Shown: piece after piece, positions 42,508-51,618 of the stretch | Position numbering within the stretch: the stretch's first letter is position 1 | How the letters are laid out: each line of letters begins with the position of its first letter | DNA from: Neorhizobium sp. UBA3556 | GTDB lineage: Bacteria; Pseudomonadota; Alphaproteobacteria; Rhizobiales; Rhizobiaceae | Reading direction: 5' to 3' | DNA: 64,000 nt | NCBI GenBank assembly: GCA_002376235.1 | Contig: DFNX01000009.1 | Location: 61,679-125,678, forward strand | Translations under genes and position numbers: made by a program | Notes under the pieces: model-generated | Told to the model about the DNA's origin: nothing | What the model saw: the letters and a program-made list of their open reading frames with translations, nothing else | Database searches by the model: none

Positions 42508-44073
42508 ATGAACAAAGCCATTTCAGTTGCGATCTCCGCACGGATCGCGGCCATAAGGCTGGCTGTGCCTGGCGCACGTCATGCCCTGCCGCAGCAGTTA
42601 GCCTGGCGCTTGTTGCGCAATGGGGAAAGCGACCCCGTACAGCAGGGAACGGCAACCACAGTGGTGACCCTGCTGGATGCCCTTTATCCCGCAACGGATT
42701 ACCGTTTCGAGGCGGAAGGTTTCGAGCCTTTTTCATTCCGGACCCGCGATTGCGCAGGCCTTGTCCGCGCCACCGATTACGGGCTTGTTCAGAATACCGA
42801 CCTGTCCGACCTTGCCGCCGCGCGCGCAAATGCAGACGCCCTTGCCAAGGCTTTGGCGGATACCCCCCTGGGCGGCACGCTCTATATCGCCCCCGGCACA
42901 TGGACAGCCTTCCCTCTGAAGCTGCGAAGCGACCTGACCCTGCATCTGGCTGAAGGCGCGGTGCTTCGCGCCCCGAGCGTCCGCGAAGGCTGGCCGATCC
43001 TGCCGGCGAACGCTGACGATGGCCGCATGCTCGGCAGTTGGGAAGGCCTTCCCGATGCCTGCTTTGCAGCCCCGGTTCACGCCATCGGTACGGAGCGTCT
43101 GACAATTGAAGGCAAAGGCATACTCGACGGCTCCGGGAACGCCGGCGACTGGTGGACATGGCCGAAGGAAACCCGTGATGGCGCACGCCGTCCGCGTGGT
43201 CTTCACCTGATCGACTGCAAGCAAACTCTTCTTCTCGGCTTCACCATCCGCAATGCTCCGTCATGGACCGTCCACCCGCAGGGCTGTGACGGGCTGGCAG
43301 CGGTCGCACTGCACATCCAGGCGCCCCATGACAGCCCGAATACCGATGGCTTCGACCCCGAGGGCTGCCGGAATGTGACGGTCGAGGGCGTGCGCTTCTC
43401 CGTCGGCGACGATTGCATCGCCATCAAGGCCGGCAAGCGCGGCGACAAGGGCGAGGCGGACCACTTAAGCGAAACCCGCGGCGTTGAAATCCGCCACTGC
43501 CTGATGGAGCGGGGCCATGGCGGCGTCGTCATAGGCTCGGAAATGTCCGGCGGCGTTCACGATGTGACCGTCGAGGATTGCGATATGGTCGGCACCGATC
43601 GTGGCCTGCGGATAAAGACCCGTCGCGGTCGTGGCGGCGGCATCAGCAACATTTCCATGCGCCGAGTGAAGATGGACGGCGTGCTGGTAACGCTTTCCGC
43701 CAACGTCCATTATTTCTGCGATGCCGACGGCCATGACGACTGGGTTCAGTCACGCAGCCCGGCACCGGTCGTCGAAGGCACGCCCTATGTCGACGGCATT
43801 TTCGTCGAGGACGTGGATGTCCATGGCCTGGCGCTTGCCGCGGGCGTCTTCCTCGGCCTGCCGGAAATGCCGGTCCGCAATATCCGCATCCGCGGCCTGC
43901 GCATCCATTCCACCGACCCAGCCGCAATAGCCGCACCTCCCATCATGGCCGACGGCGTGCGGGCCATGCGTCATGAACAGATCCTCTGCGAACACGCCGA
44001 GATCGATATCGATGATGCAAGCCTGCTCTCCGCCGACCCGATCTCCCTCCCGAACGTATTGGCACCCCGATGA
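42508..44073 (+). CDS. Glycoside hydrolase family 28 (polygalacturonase-like)
   Basis: 521-aa right-handed beta-helix hydrolase for alpha-1,4-galacturonosyl links. All GH28 motifs are intact: NTD (278-280, within SPNTDGFDPEG), DD (301-302, in GDDCIAIK), GHGG with His337, and RIKT (368-371). Residues about 1-85 form a separate beta-rich, fibronectin-III-like domain, as in exo-polygalacturonosidases. No signal peptide is present, so it probably trims imported oligomers in the cytoplasm. It overlaps the GH105 gene by 4 bp. Confidence 0.92.
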   Translation: MNKAISVAISARIAAIRLAVPGARHALPQQLAWRLLRNGESDPVQQGTATTVVTLLDALYPATDYRFEAEGFEPFSFRTRDCAGLVRATDYGLVQNTDLSDLAAARANADALAKALADTPLGGTLYIAPGTWTAFPLKLRSDLTLHLAEGAVLRAPSVREGWPILPANADDGRMLGSWEGLPDACFAAPVHAIGTERLTIEGKGILDGSGNAGDWWTWPKETRDGARRPRGLHLIDCKQTLLLGFTIRNAPSWTVHPQGCDGLAAVALHIQAPHDSPNTDGFDPEGCRNVTVEGVRFSVGDDCIAIKAGKRGDKGEADHLSETRGVEIRHCLMERGHGGVVIGSEMSGGVHDVTVEDCDMVGTDRGLRIKTRRGRGGGISNISMRRVKMDGVLVTLSANVHYFCDADGHDDWVQSRSPAPVVEGTPYVDGIFVEDVDVHGLALAAGVFLGLPEMPVRNIRIRGLRIHSTDPAAIAAPPIMADGVRAMRHEQILCEHAEIDIDDASLLSADPISLPNVLAPR

Positions 44074-45176
44074 AACCCACCGACTATTTCGACCAATTCT
44101 GCACCCGCTATCAGGCCTACAAGAACGGCAACTGGTGTTATGAGGACGGCTGCATCTATCGCGGCCTTGAATTGCTCTACCAGGCAACCGGCGAACAGCG
44201 CTGGCTCGACCATCTCCTACGGCTGATCACCCCCCAGGTCGGCCCGGATGGAAGCCTTGCCGGCTATACCCAGGAAGAGTTCAACATCGACAACATCCTG
44301 CCGGGACGGGCACTGATCTTCCTTGATCGGCAAACCGGCGATCCCCGCTACATGGCGGCAGCACGCCGTCTGATTGCACAGCTGGACGCGCATCCGCGCA
44401 TTCCGGCAGGCAACTATTGGCACAAGAAGCGCTATCCCTCCCAGGTCTGGCTGGACGGGCTCTATATGGGCCTGCCCTTCCAGGTCGAATATGCGCTCAA
44501 GTCCGGTGAGACACCGCGGATCACCGATGCCCTGCAGCAAATGGCAACGGCACTTGCGCTGACCCAGGTCGGCAACGGACTTTATGTCCACGGTTATGAC
44601 GACAGCCGCGCCGAAAAATGGGCCGATCCGGTCACCGGAAAATCCCCCGCCGTCTGGTCACGGGCAGTGGGCTGGCTTGCCATGGCGCTGGTTGACATCA
44701 TCGCGCTCCTCCCGGATGACCAGTCCACCGCCACCCTGCGAAAACAGGCCAACAGCACTCTTCTGGCCCTCGCGCATCGGCAACAGCAATCCGGCCTCTG
44801 GCCTCAGGTGTTGGATGCCCCGGATCTTGCTGGCAATTACGACGAAACCTCTGCTTCCGCCATGTTCGCCTATGCCCTACTGCGAGCCGAGAGGCAGGGT
44901 CTAATCGCACAGGAAGAAGCATCAAAAATCCGCAACACCGGCCAGAAGGCGGCAGAAGCTTTGGTCGACACGCGGCTTGTCGAAGAAAACGGCGAGACCC
45001 GCCTTGTCGGCATCTGCCAAGTCGCAGGACTTGGCCCGTTCAATGGCCGTTATCGCGACGGTTCGCCGGCCTATTATCTGGTGGAGGAAGTTGTGGCAGA
45101 CGACGCCAAGGGTGTCGGCCCCTTCATGATGGCCTATGCGGAAGCCACGCTGGCGATCAAGGCAAAGGCTGCCTGA
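44070..45176 (+). CDS. Glycoside hydrolase family 105 (unsaturated rhamnogalacturonyl hydrolase)
   Basis: 368-aa (alpha/alpha)6-barrel enzyme that removes the unsaturated galacturonyl residue left by pectate or rhamnogalacturonan lyases. The catalytic aspartate lies in QVWLDGLYMG (Asp129) and a second conserved one in FNIDNILPGR (Asp74). The C-terminal GNYDETSASAMFAYALL and VGPFMMAYAEA segments also match the YteR family. No signal peptide, so it is cytoplasmic like the GH28 partner. Last gene of the operon. Confidence 0.92.
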   Translation: MKPTDYFDQFCTRYQAYKNGNWCYEDGCIYRGLELLYQATGEQRWLDHLLRLITPQVGPDGSLAGYTQEEFNIDNILPGRALIFLDRQTGDPRYMAAARRLIAQLDAHPRIPAGNYWHKKRYPSQVWLDGLYMGLPFQVEYALKSGETPRITDALQQMATALALTQVGNGLYVHGYDDSRAEKWADPVTGKSPAVWSRAVGWLAMALVDIIALLPDDQSTATLRKQANSTLLALAHRQQQSGLWPQVLDAPDLAGNYDETSASAMFAYALLRAERQGLIAQEEASKIRNTGQKAAEALVDTRLVEENGETRLVGICQVAGLGPFNGRYRDGSPAYYLVEEVVADDAKGVGPFMMAYAEATLAIKAKAA

Positions 45177-45190
45177 CCGTTATTCGCAAC

Positions 45191-45220
45191 GACTTGGCGG
45201 CACGCCCGTGCCGCCAAGTC
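45191..45220. terminator. Bidirectional hairpin between GH105 and M19 dipeptidase genes
   Basis: A perfect 13-bp stem (GACTTGGCGGCAC and GTGCCGCCAAGTC) with a 4-nt loop lies between two convergent genes. U-tracts are weak on both sides, but the stability and position suit a shared terminator. Confidence 0.6.
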
Positions 45221-45229
45221 AGTTAGATA

Positions 45230-46267
45230 TCAAGCAGCCCAGCTGCGTTCGAGAACCGAAATCCAGTTCTCATGGCCGATCTTCTTCAGTTCGGCATCGT
45301 TGAAGCCATGCTTGCGCAGCGCATCGACCAACAGGGGCAGACCTGCTGCATCCTTCATCTCGGCCGAAATGGTCGTGCCGTCGAAATCGGAGCCAAGCGC
45401 CACATGCTCGATGCCGATCCGCTCGGCGATATAGGCAACATGGCGAACAAGCAGATCGAGGCTAGTATTCGGGTCCTTCACGCCGTCGTCACGCAGGAAC
45501 AGCACACCGAAATTGATGCCGACAAGCCCGCCCGTATCACGGATCGCATCGAGCTGGCGGTCGGTCAGGTTGCGGCTGTGGTTGCAAAGCGCATGCACGT
45601 TGGAATGCGAGGCAACCAGCGGTGCCTTGGAAAGCTTGGCAATCTCCCAGAAGCCCGCCTCGTTCATATGCGACAGGTCGACCATGATCTTCAGCTCGTT
45701 GCAGGCACGTATCAGGTCACGACCGGCATCCGTCAGGCCCGGACCGATATCCGGCGAGGACGGGTAACGGAACGGCACACCGTAGGCGAAGACATTCGGC
45801 CGGCTCCAGACCGGTCCGAGCGTGCGAAGACCCGCCTGATGCAGCACATGAAGCGCATCCAGATCGGCAGCGACGGCTTCCGCGCCCTCGATATGAAAGA
45901 CGGCGGCAAAACTGCCGGTTTCGATCGACCGGCGGATATCGTCGGCTGTGCGGCATACAGTCACGCCGCCCTTTGAGCGGGCTTCGATATCGAAAAGAAG
46001 CCGGGCCATCGCCAGCGTCTCATTCAGTGCATCGGGCTGTAAAGGTGTTGGATAATCCCCGTTCGCGTCCTTCGTCATGCTTGGCGACGGCACGTAAATA
46101 GCGCATAGACCGCCGGCCAGGCCGCCGGCCCTGGCGCGAGGCAGGTCGATATGTCCTGTTTCTTCGCCTTCAATAAAACGCTTTACCGGGTCGTTGCCGC
46201 CACCACGTCGCAAGCGGAGAAGCACGTCATTGTGGCCATCGAAAATCGGGAGAGGATTGTTCAACAT
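45230..46267 (-). CDS. Membrane dipeptidase family protein (peptidase M19)
   Basis: 345-aa zinc dipeptidase of the renal dipeptidase family, which cleaves dipeptides and tolerates a D-residue at the C-terminal position. Metal-ligand motifs are present in order: FDGHNDVLLR near the start, FHIEGAEAV, MVDLSHMNEAGFW, LVASHSNVHAL and GSDFDGT. No signal or anchor, so it is cytoplasmic. The ATG at 46267 is chosen; a TTG two codons earlier has AGGA closer to it and is possible. It is divergent from the dipeptide-type importer. Confidence 0.9.
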   Translation of the reverse strand: MLNNPLPIFDGHNDVLLRLRRGGGNDPVKRFIEGEETGHIDLPRARAGGLAGGLCAIYVPSPSMTKDANGDYPTPLQPDALNETLAMARLLFDIEARSKGGVTVCRTADDIRRSIETGSFAAVFHIEGAEAVAADLDALHVLHQAGLRTLGPVWSRPNVFAYGVPFRYPSSPDIGPGLTDAGRDLIRACNELKIMVDLSHMNEAGFWEIAKLSKAPLVASHSNVHALCNHSRNLTDRQLDAIRDTGGLVGINFGVLFLRDDGVKDPNTSLDLLVRHVAYIAERIGIEHVALGSDFDGTTISAEMKDAAGLPLLVDALRKHGFNDAELKKIGHENWISVLERSWAA

Positions 46268-46475
46268 TTTCAAAATCGTCCTGCCGGAACCTATCAGTTT
46301 TGGCTATCCGTAAGTAGGTGGGGCCGCGGTCGCAAATGCAAACCGCGCATAACCTATTCGAAAAATGGAATTGGTCGGCCCGTAAACGCACTGTTAAGAC
46401 GCGCGACAAATTGCGGCAAAATCTTGCTGATCCTTCAAATTATGGGGGTTCAGCTTTTTAATGGGGAATATAGCA

Positions 46476-48074
46476 ATGGTATCCAGACGTAACTTCCTGA
46501 TCGGCGGCGCAGCCCTGCCCTTCCTGTCCTACATCAACCTGGCCGACACCGTTTTCGCGGCCACGCCGAAGGACATTCTGGTTGTTGCACAGCAGCTCGA
46601 CAACATGACCAGCCTTGACCCGCATGAGGGTTTTGAGGCCGTCGGCGGCGAGATGATCAGCAACATGTACGAAAAGCTGGTCCGCGCCAACAGCGACAAC
46701 CCCAACGAAGTCACGCCTGTCATCGCCGCTTCCTGGGAAGCTGATGCGGACAACAAGGTCTTCACCTTCAAGCTCGGCAACTCCACCTTTGCCTCGGGCG
46801 CACCTGTTACCGCTGAGGACGTCGCGTTCTCGCTGCAGCGCGCCATCAAGATGAACAAAAGCCCGGCCTTCATCATCAACCAGTTCGGCTTCACGGCAGA
46901 AAATGTCGAAGCCATGATAGTTGCCAAGGACGAAAAGACCGTCACGCTGACGACCGAAAAGCCGACCGCAATCTCCTTCCTGCTGTTCTGCCTCTCGGCA
47001 AACATCGGCGCCATCGTCGAAAAGAAGACGGTTCTCGAAAACGAAGTGAACGGCGACCTTGGCAATGCCTGGCTGCAGAAGAACAGCGCCGGCTCCGGTT
47101 CGTTCAAGCTGCAGGCCTGGAAGGCTTCCGAGAGCATCGCAATGACGCTCAACGAACATGGCCCCTACAAGGGCAACCTCAAGCGCGTCATCATCCGCCA
47201 CGTCGTCGACCCGTCCTCGCAGATGCTGATGCTGCAGAAGGGTGACGTCGATATCGCCCGCGACCTGACCTCCGAACAGCTGAAGGTCCTGCAGTCCGAC
47301 GAGAACGTAGTTCTGGTCCGCAAGCAGATCGCATCCCTGATGCTGATTTCGATGAACCAGACGAACCCGAACCTTGCCAAGCCGCAGGTCTGGGAAGCCG
47401 TCAAATGGGCGCTCGACTACGAAGGCATCCAGAAGAACATCATCCCGCTGACGCACGCCGTCCACCAGAGCATGGAACCGGCAGGCTTCCCGGGCACAGT
47501 CACGGATACGCCGTTCCAGAAGGATGTCGCAAAGGCCAAGGCGCTGATGGCGGAAGCCGGTCTCGCAGACGGTTTCGACATCACCCTCGACCACTACTCG
47601 GCACAGCCTTCCCCGGACATCGCCCAGGCGATCCAGGCGAACCTCGGCGAAATCGGCATCCGCGTAAAACTGCAGTCGGCTGAAAACCGTCAGGTTCTCA
47701 CCAAGATGCGCGCCCGCCAGCACGAGATGGCGCTGTCCGCTTGGGGCACCGATTACTTCGATCCGAACTCCAATGCCGAAGTCTTCTGCATCAACAAGGA
47801 CAATTCGGACGACGCCAAGAAGAAGCCGTTCGCATGGCGCTCCAGCTTCAAGAACGACGACCTGACCGCCAAGGCCGAAGCCGCTCGTGACGAAAAGGAC
47901 CCGGCAAAGCGTCTGGAACTCTACGAAGCGCTGCAGCGCGAATTCATGCACAACAGCCCGTTCGCCATCATGTTCCAGAACACAAAGACCGCGGCGTGCC
48001 GCAAGGGCGTGTCCGGCTTCCAGCTCGGCGTTCTGTCTGAAGGCAACTCCTACCTCGGGACCAGCAAGGCGTGA
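46476..48074 (+). CDS. ABC transporter substrate-binding protein, family 5 (dipeptide type)
   Basis: 532-aa periplasmic receptor. The N-terminus has a twin-arginine-like signal (SRRNFLIGGAALPFLSYINL, ending around FAA near residue 33). Family-5 features are SLDPHEGFEAVGGEMISNMYEKLVR, VTPVIAASWEADADNKVFTFKL and QVWEAVKWALDYEGI. I chose the ATG at 46476 (GGGGA 8 nt upstream) over 46461. Neighbouring D-aminopeptidase, dipeptidase and D-amino-acid transaminase genes suggest peptides with D-residues as ligands. Confidence 0.92.
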   Translation: MVSRRNFLIGGAALPFLSYINLADTVFAATPKDILVVAQQLDNMTSLDPHEGFEAVGGEMISNMYEKLVRANSDNPNEVTPVIAASWEADADNKVFTFKLGNSTFASGAPVTAEDVAFSLQRAIKMNKSPAFIINQFGFTAENVEAMIVAKDEKTVTLTTEKPTAISFLLFCLSANIGAIVEKKTVLENEVNGDLGNAWLQKNSAGSGSFKLQAWKASESIAMTLNEHGPYKGNLKRVIIRHVVDPSSQMLMLQKGDVDIARDLTSEQLKVLQSDENVVLVRKQIASLMLISMNQTNPNLAKPQVWEAVKWALDYEGIQKNIIPLTHAVHQSMEPAGFPGTVTDTPFQKDVAKAKALMAEAGLADGFDITLDHYSAQPSPDIAQAIQANLGEIGIRVKLQSAENRQVLTKMRARQHEMALSAWGTDYFDPNSNAEVFCINKDNSDDAKKKPFAWRSSFKNDDLTAKAEAARDEKDPAKRLELYEALQREFMHNSPFAIMFQNTKTAACRKGVSGFQLGVLSEGNSYLGTSKA

Positions 48075-49084
48075 ACAGACGTTTTAAAAGCCTTGCAGCA
48101 ACACTGAGCAGCGTCCTCCTGACGCTGTTCGGTTTGACTGTCCTGACATTCCTCATCGGCCGGGTCATGCCGGTCGATCCGGTCATTGCCGCCGTTGGCG
48201 ACAATGCACCTGAGGACGTCATTCTTCGCGTACGCGCCGAAATGGGCCTTGATCAGCCCATTCCGGTGCAGTTCCTGCACTATCTCTACCAGCTGGCCCA
48301 CGGCGATTTCGGCATGTCGGTTCTGACCAAGAACCCGGTCGCGACCGATATCGTCCGCTTCTTCCCGGCCACATTCGAGCTTGCCACCGCGGCCCTTATC
48401 CTGGCGGCGCTGATCGGCGTTCCGCTCGGTGTCTGGGCAGCCGTGCGCCAGGGCACGATCACCGACCAGGCGATCCGCGTCGTCTGCCTCGCAGGCCATT
48501 CCGTGCCTGTGTTCATGCTGTCGCTGATCTCGCTTCTGATCTTCTATTCCTGGCTCGACATCGCCCCCGGCCCCGGCCGCCAGGACATCATTTTTGACGG
48601 CATGATCGATACGGTCACCGGCATCCTGACGATCGACACCCTGCTCGCCGGCGATTTCGATGCTTTCAAGGATGCGCTTGCGCATATGGCCCAGCCGGTC
48701 ATCATCCTTGCCTATTTTTCGATGGCCTATATCGCCCGCATGACGCGCGCCTTCATGATCGATGCGCTGAAGGGCGAATATGTCATCACCGCCCGCGCCA
48801 AGGGCCTGTCGCTGACGACGGTTATCTGGGGCCACGCCTTCCCGACGGTTGCTGTCCAGCTCGTCACCGTCATGGCGCTGACCTATGCCGGCCTTCTCGA
48901 AGGCGCCGTCGTCACAGAGACCGTGTTCTCTTGGCCGGGCATCGGGCAGTATCTGACCGTCTCGCTGATGAACGCTGACATGAACCCGGTCGTTGGCACC
49001 ACGCTCCTGATCGGCCTCATCTATGTCGGCCTCAACCTGATTGCGGACATTCTCTACCGCGTCCTCGATCCACGGGTACAATAA
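48071..49084 (+). CDS. Dipeptide-type ABC transporter permease (DppB-like)
   Basis: 337-aa inner-membrane permease. It begins at a GTG overlapping the previous stop by 4 bp (GTGA). Family features: FLIGRVMPVDPVIAAVGDNAPED after the first helix, YQLAHGDFGMSVLTKNPV, and the coupling loop ITARAKGLSLTTVIWGHAFP. The C-terminus DILYRVLDPRVQ is canonical. Confidence 0.93.
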   Translation: MNRRFKSLAATLSSVLLTLFGLTVLTFLIGRVMPVDPVIAAVGDNAPEDVILRVRAEMGLDQPIPVQFLHYLYQLAHGDFGMSVLTKNPVATDIVRFFPATFELATAALILAALIGVPLGVWAAVRQGTITDQAIRVVCLAGHSVPVFMLSLISLLIFYSWLDIAPGPGRQDIIFDGMIDTVTGILTIDTLLAGDFDAFKDALAHMAQPVIILAYFSMAYIARMTRAFMIDALKGEYVITARAKGLSLTTVIWGHAFPTVAVQLVTVMALTYAGLLEGAVVTETVFSWPGIGQYLTVSLMNADMNPVVGTTLLIGLIYVGLNLIADILYRVLDPRVQ

Positions 49085-49983
49085 TGAACGCCACCTTCCG
49101 AAACTGGGCGCTGGACGAAAATCCGTCCTCGCGCCGCCAGGCCGCCTGGGGCAACTGGTACCGTATCTGGCTGAACCTGCGCGGCAATCCGCTCGGCATG
49201 ATCGGCCTGACCATCATTGCAATCTTCATCGGCATCGCCATCTTCGCTCCGCTGCTCGCCAGCCACGATCCCGCAACGCAGGATCTCGGCAATCGCCTAG
49301 CAGCCCCGAGCGCGCTGCACTGGTTCGGCACAGATGAGCTGGGCCGCGACATCTATTCGCGCCTGCTTTACGGCGGTCGGGTCACCCTCGGCATGGTCAT
49401 CGCCGTCGTCGTGCTTGTCGCCCCGATCGGCCTCGCCATCGGCTGTATCGCAGGCTATTTCGGCGGCATCGTCGATACGATCCTGATGCGCATCACCGAC
49501 ATCTTCCTCGCCTTCCCGCGCCTCGTCCTGGCTCTCGCCTTCGTCGCAGCCCTGAAGCCGGGTGTAGAAAGCGCCGTGCTCGCCATCGCGCTCACCGCAT
49601 GGCCGCCTTATGCCCGCATGGCACGTGCCGAAACGCTGACCGTCCGCGGCAGCGATTTCATCGCCGCCTATCGTCTGACAGGCGGTTCGTCCTGGCGCAT
49701 CATTTTCCGTCACGTCATGCCACTCTGCGTGCCGACGCTGATCGTCCGTGTGACGCTCGACATGTCGTCGATCATCATCACTGCCGCCTCGCTCGGCTTC
49801 CTCGGCATGGGCGCACAGCCGCCGTCGCCGGAATGGGGTGCGATGATCGCAACTGCCAAGCGCTTCATCTTCGAACAATGGTGGGTCGCCGCCATTCCGG
49901 GCATCGCCATCTTCTTCGTCTCGCTCGCCTTCAATTTCCTGGGCGATGCGCTGCGCGACGTGCTCGATCCGAAGGGGAACTGA
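49084..49983 (+). CDS. Dipeptide-type ABC transporter permease (DppC-like)
   Basis: 299-aa inner-membrane permease. ALHWFGTDELGRDIYSRLLYGGR after the first helix and the coupling segment FIAAYRLTGGSSWRIIFRHVMP identify DppC. It ends FLGDALRDVLDPKGN. The start shares a base with the DppB-like stop (TAATG). Confidence 0.93.
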   Translation: MNATFRNWALDENPSSRRQAAWGNWYRIWLNLRGNPLGMIGLTIIAIFIGIAIFAPLLASHDPATQDLGNRLAAPSALHWFGTDELGRDIYSRLLYGGRVTLGMVIAVVVLVAPIGLAIGCIAGYFGGIVDTILMRITDIFLAFPRLVLALAFVAALKPGVESAVLAIALTAWPPYARMARAETLTVRGSDFIAAYRLTGGSSWRIIFRHVMPLCVPTLIVRVTLDMSSIIITAASLGFLGMGAQPPSPEWGAMIATAKRFIFEQWWVAAIPGIAIFFVSLAFNFLGDALRDVLDPKGN

Positions 49984-49986
49984 CGG

Positions 49987-50814
49987 ATGCTGGTCGATAT
50001 TCAAAACCTCAAGATCGGCTTCAAGTCGCGCACGGGCTTCCATCAGGCCGTCAAGGGCGTGTCGCTGAAGCTCGGCACCGAAAAGTTCGGCATCGTCGGC
50101 GAAAGCGGCTCGGGCAAGAGCCTGACCGCCCGCGCCCTGATGAAGCTCCTGCCCACCCAGACCGTCATCGAGGCGGATAAGCTGGAATTCGATGGCATCG
50201 ACATCCGCTCGGCCTCGGAAAAGCAGATGCGCACGATCCGCGGCAAACGGGCCGGCTTCATCCTGCAGGATCCCAAATATTCGCTGAACCCGGTAAAGAC
50301 CGTAGGAAGTCAGGTCGCAGAGGCATGGCGCACCCATAAGGGCGGCAGCAAGCGTGCAGCTCTTGAAGCCGCGATCAACCTTCTGGAAATGGTGAAGATC
50401 CGCGATCCGAAAAAGGTCGCAGCCTCCTATCCGCATGAAGTTTCCGGCGGCATGGGCCAACGCGTCATGATCGCCATGATGCTGGCACCAGATCCGGAAC
50501 TGCTGATCGCCGATGAACCGACGTCTGCGCTTGATGCCACGGTGCAGGCAGAAATCCTGCGTCTCATCGAGGAACTGGTCTCGGAGCGCGGCATGGGCCT
50601 CCTGCTCATCAGCCACGACCTGCCGCTCGTCTCGCATTTCTGCGATCGCGTCGCCGTCATGTATGCCGGCCATGTGATGGAAGAACTGAAGGCGTCGGAC
50701 CTGCTCTCCGCGCAGCATCCCTATACGCGCGGCCTGTTGAACTGCATGCCCTCGCTGATGCATCCCAAGGAGCGCCTGCCCGTCCTCACCCGTGATCCGG
50801 AGTGGCTGAAATGA
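49987..50814 (+). CDS. Dipeptide-type ABC transporter ATPase (DppD-like)
   Basis: 275-aa ATPase. Walker A GESGSGKS, signature VSGGMGQRVMIAMML, Walker B LLIADEPTSALDATVQ, then the typical C-terminal HPYTRGLLNCMPSL motif. It is shorter than E. coli DppD (about 325 aa) because the C-terminal extension is trimmed. The end overlaps the next ATPase start (ATGA). Confidence 0.92.
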   Translation: MLVDIQNLKIGFKSRTGFHQAVKGVSLKLGTEKFGIVGESGSGKSLTARALMKLLPTQTVIEADKLEFDGIDIRSASEKQMRTIRGKRAGFILQDPKYSLNPVKTVGSQVAEAWRTHKGGSKRAALEAAINLLEMVKIRDPKKVAASYPHEVSGGMGQRVMIAMMLAPDPELLIADEPTSALDATVQAEILRLIEELVSERGMGLLLISHDLPLVSHFCDRVAVMYAGHVMEELKASDLLSAQHPYTRGLLNCMPSLMHPKERLPVLTRDPEWLK

Positions 50815-51554
50815 CGATCGAGATCGACAATCTGCGCATCAGCTTCGTTGGCCGCGAAGTCGTCAAAGGCGTGTCCTTCAACGTTGCCAAGGGCGCAAGC
50901 TTCGGCATCGTCGGCGAAAGCGGTTCGGGCAAATCCACCGTTCTGCGCGCCATGGCCGGGCTCAACAACGACTGGTCGGGCCGTATCGCCTTTTCCGGCG
51001 AAGATGCCCCGCTGTTTCGCCCGCCGGCATTCTTCCGCAAGGTGCAGATGGTGTTCCAGGACCCTTACGGGTCGCTGCATCCGCGCCAGACGATCGACCG
51101 CATTCTGTCTGAACTGCCGCTCGTGCACGGCATGGACAATATCGACGACCGCATCGCCAAGGTGCTGTCCGCCGTTGCCCTGCCGCAGACCGCGCGCTTC
51201 CGTTATCCGCACCAGTTGTCTGGCGGCCAGCGCCAGCGCGTGGCAATCGCCCGCGCCCTGATCGCCGAGCCGGAAGTGCTGTTGCTCGACGAACCGACTT
51301 CAGCGCTCGACGTCTCGGTTCAGGCGGAAATCCTCAACCTTCTGGCTGATCTGCGCGCAGAGCGGAACCTCACCTATGTGATGGTCAGCCACAATCTCAG
51401 CGTCATTTCCCATCTTTGCACCGAAGTCGGTGTGATGATCGATGGACACATGGTTGAACAAGTCACGGCCGAGAATTTGAGACTCGGCAATGTCAATCAC
51501 GCCCATACCCGCGAGTTGCGCAGTCTGAGCGTGGAGCTCGAAGAACCGGCCTGA
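50811..51554 (+). CDS. Dipeptide-type ABC transporter ATPase (DppF-like)
   Basis: 247-aa ATPase. Walker A GESGSGKST, signature LSGGQRQRVAIARAL, Walker B VLLLDEPTSALDVSVQ. The C-terminal extension of longer DppF proteins is missing; only HAHTRELRSL remains of it. The ATG at 50811 has GGAG 8 nt upstream and overlaps the DppD-like stop. Confidence 0.92.
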   Translation: MTIEIDNLRISFVGREVVKGVSFNVAKGASFGIVGESGSGKSTVLRAMAGLNNDWSGRIAFSGEDAPLFRPPAFFRKVQMVFQDPYGSLHPRQTIDRILSELPLVHGMDNIDDRIAKVLSAVALPQTARFRYPHQLSGGQRQRVAIARALIAEPEVLLLDEPTSALDVSVQAEILNLLADLRAERNLTYVMVSHNLSVISHLCTEVGVMIDGHMVEQVTAENLRLGNVNHAHTRELRSLSVELEEPA

Positions 51555-51618
51555 ACTTTCCAAGGAAAGGTTCTGGCGGACCCGGTCCGGTTCTAGAGTA
51601 GTCAAGTGGAGAAGCGAG

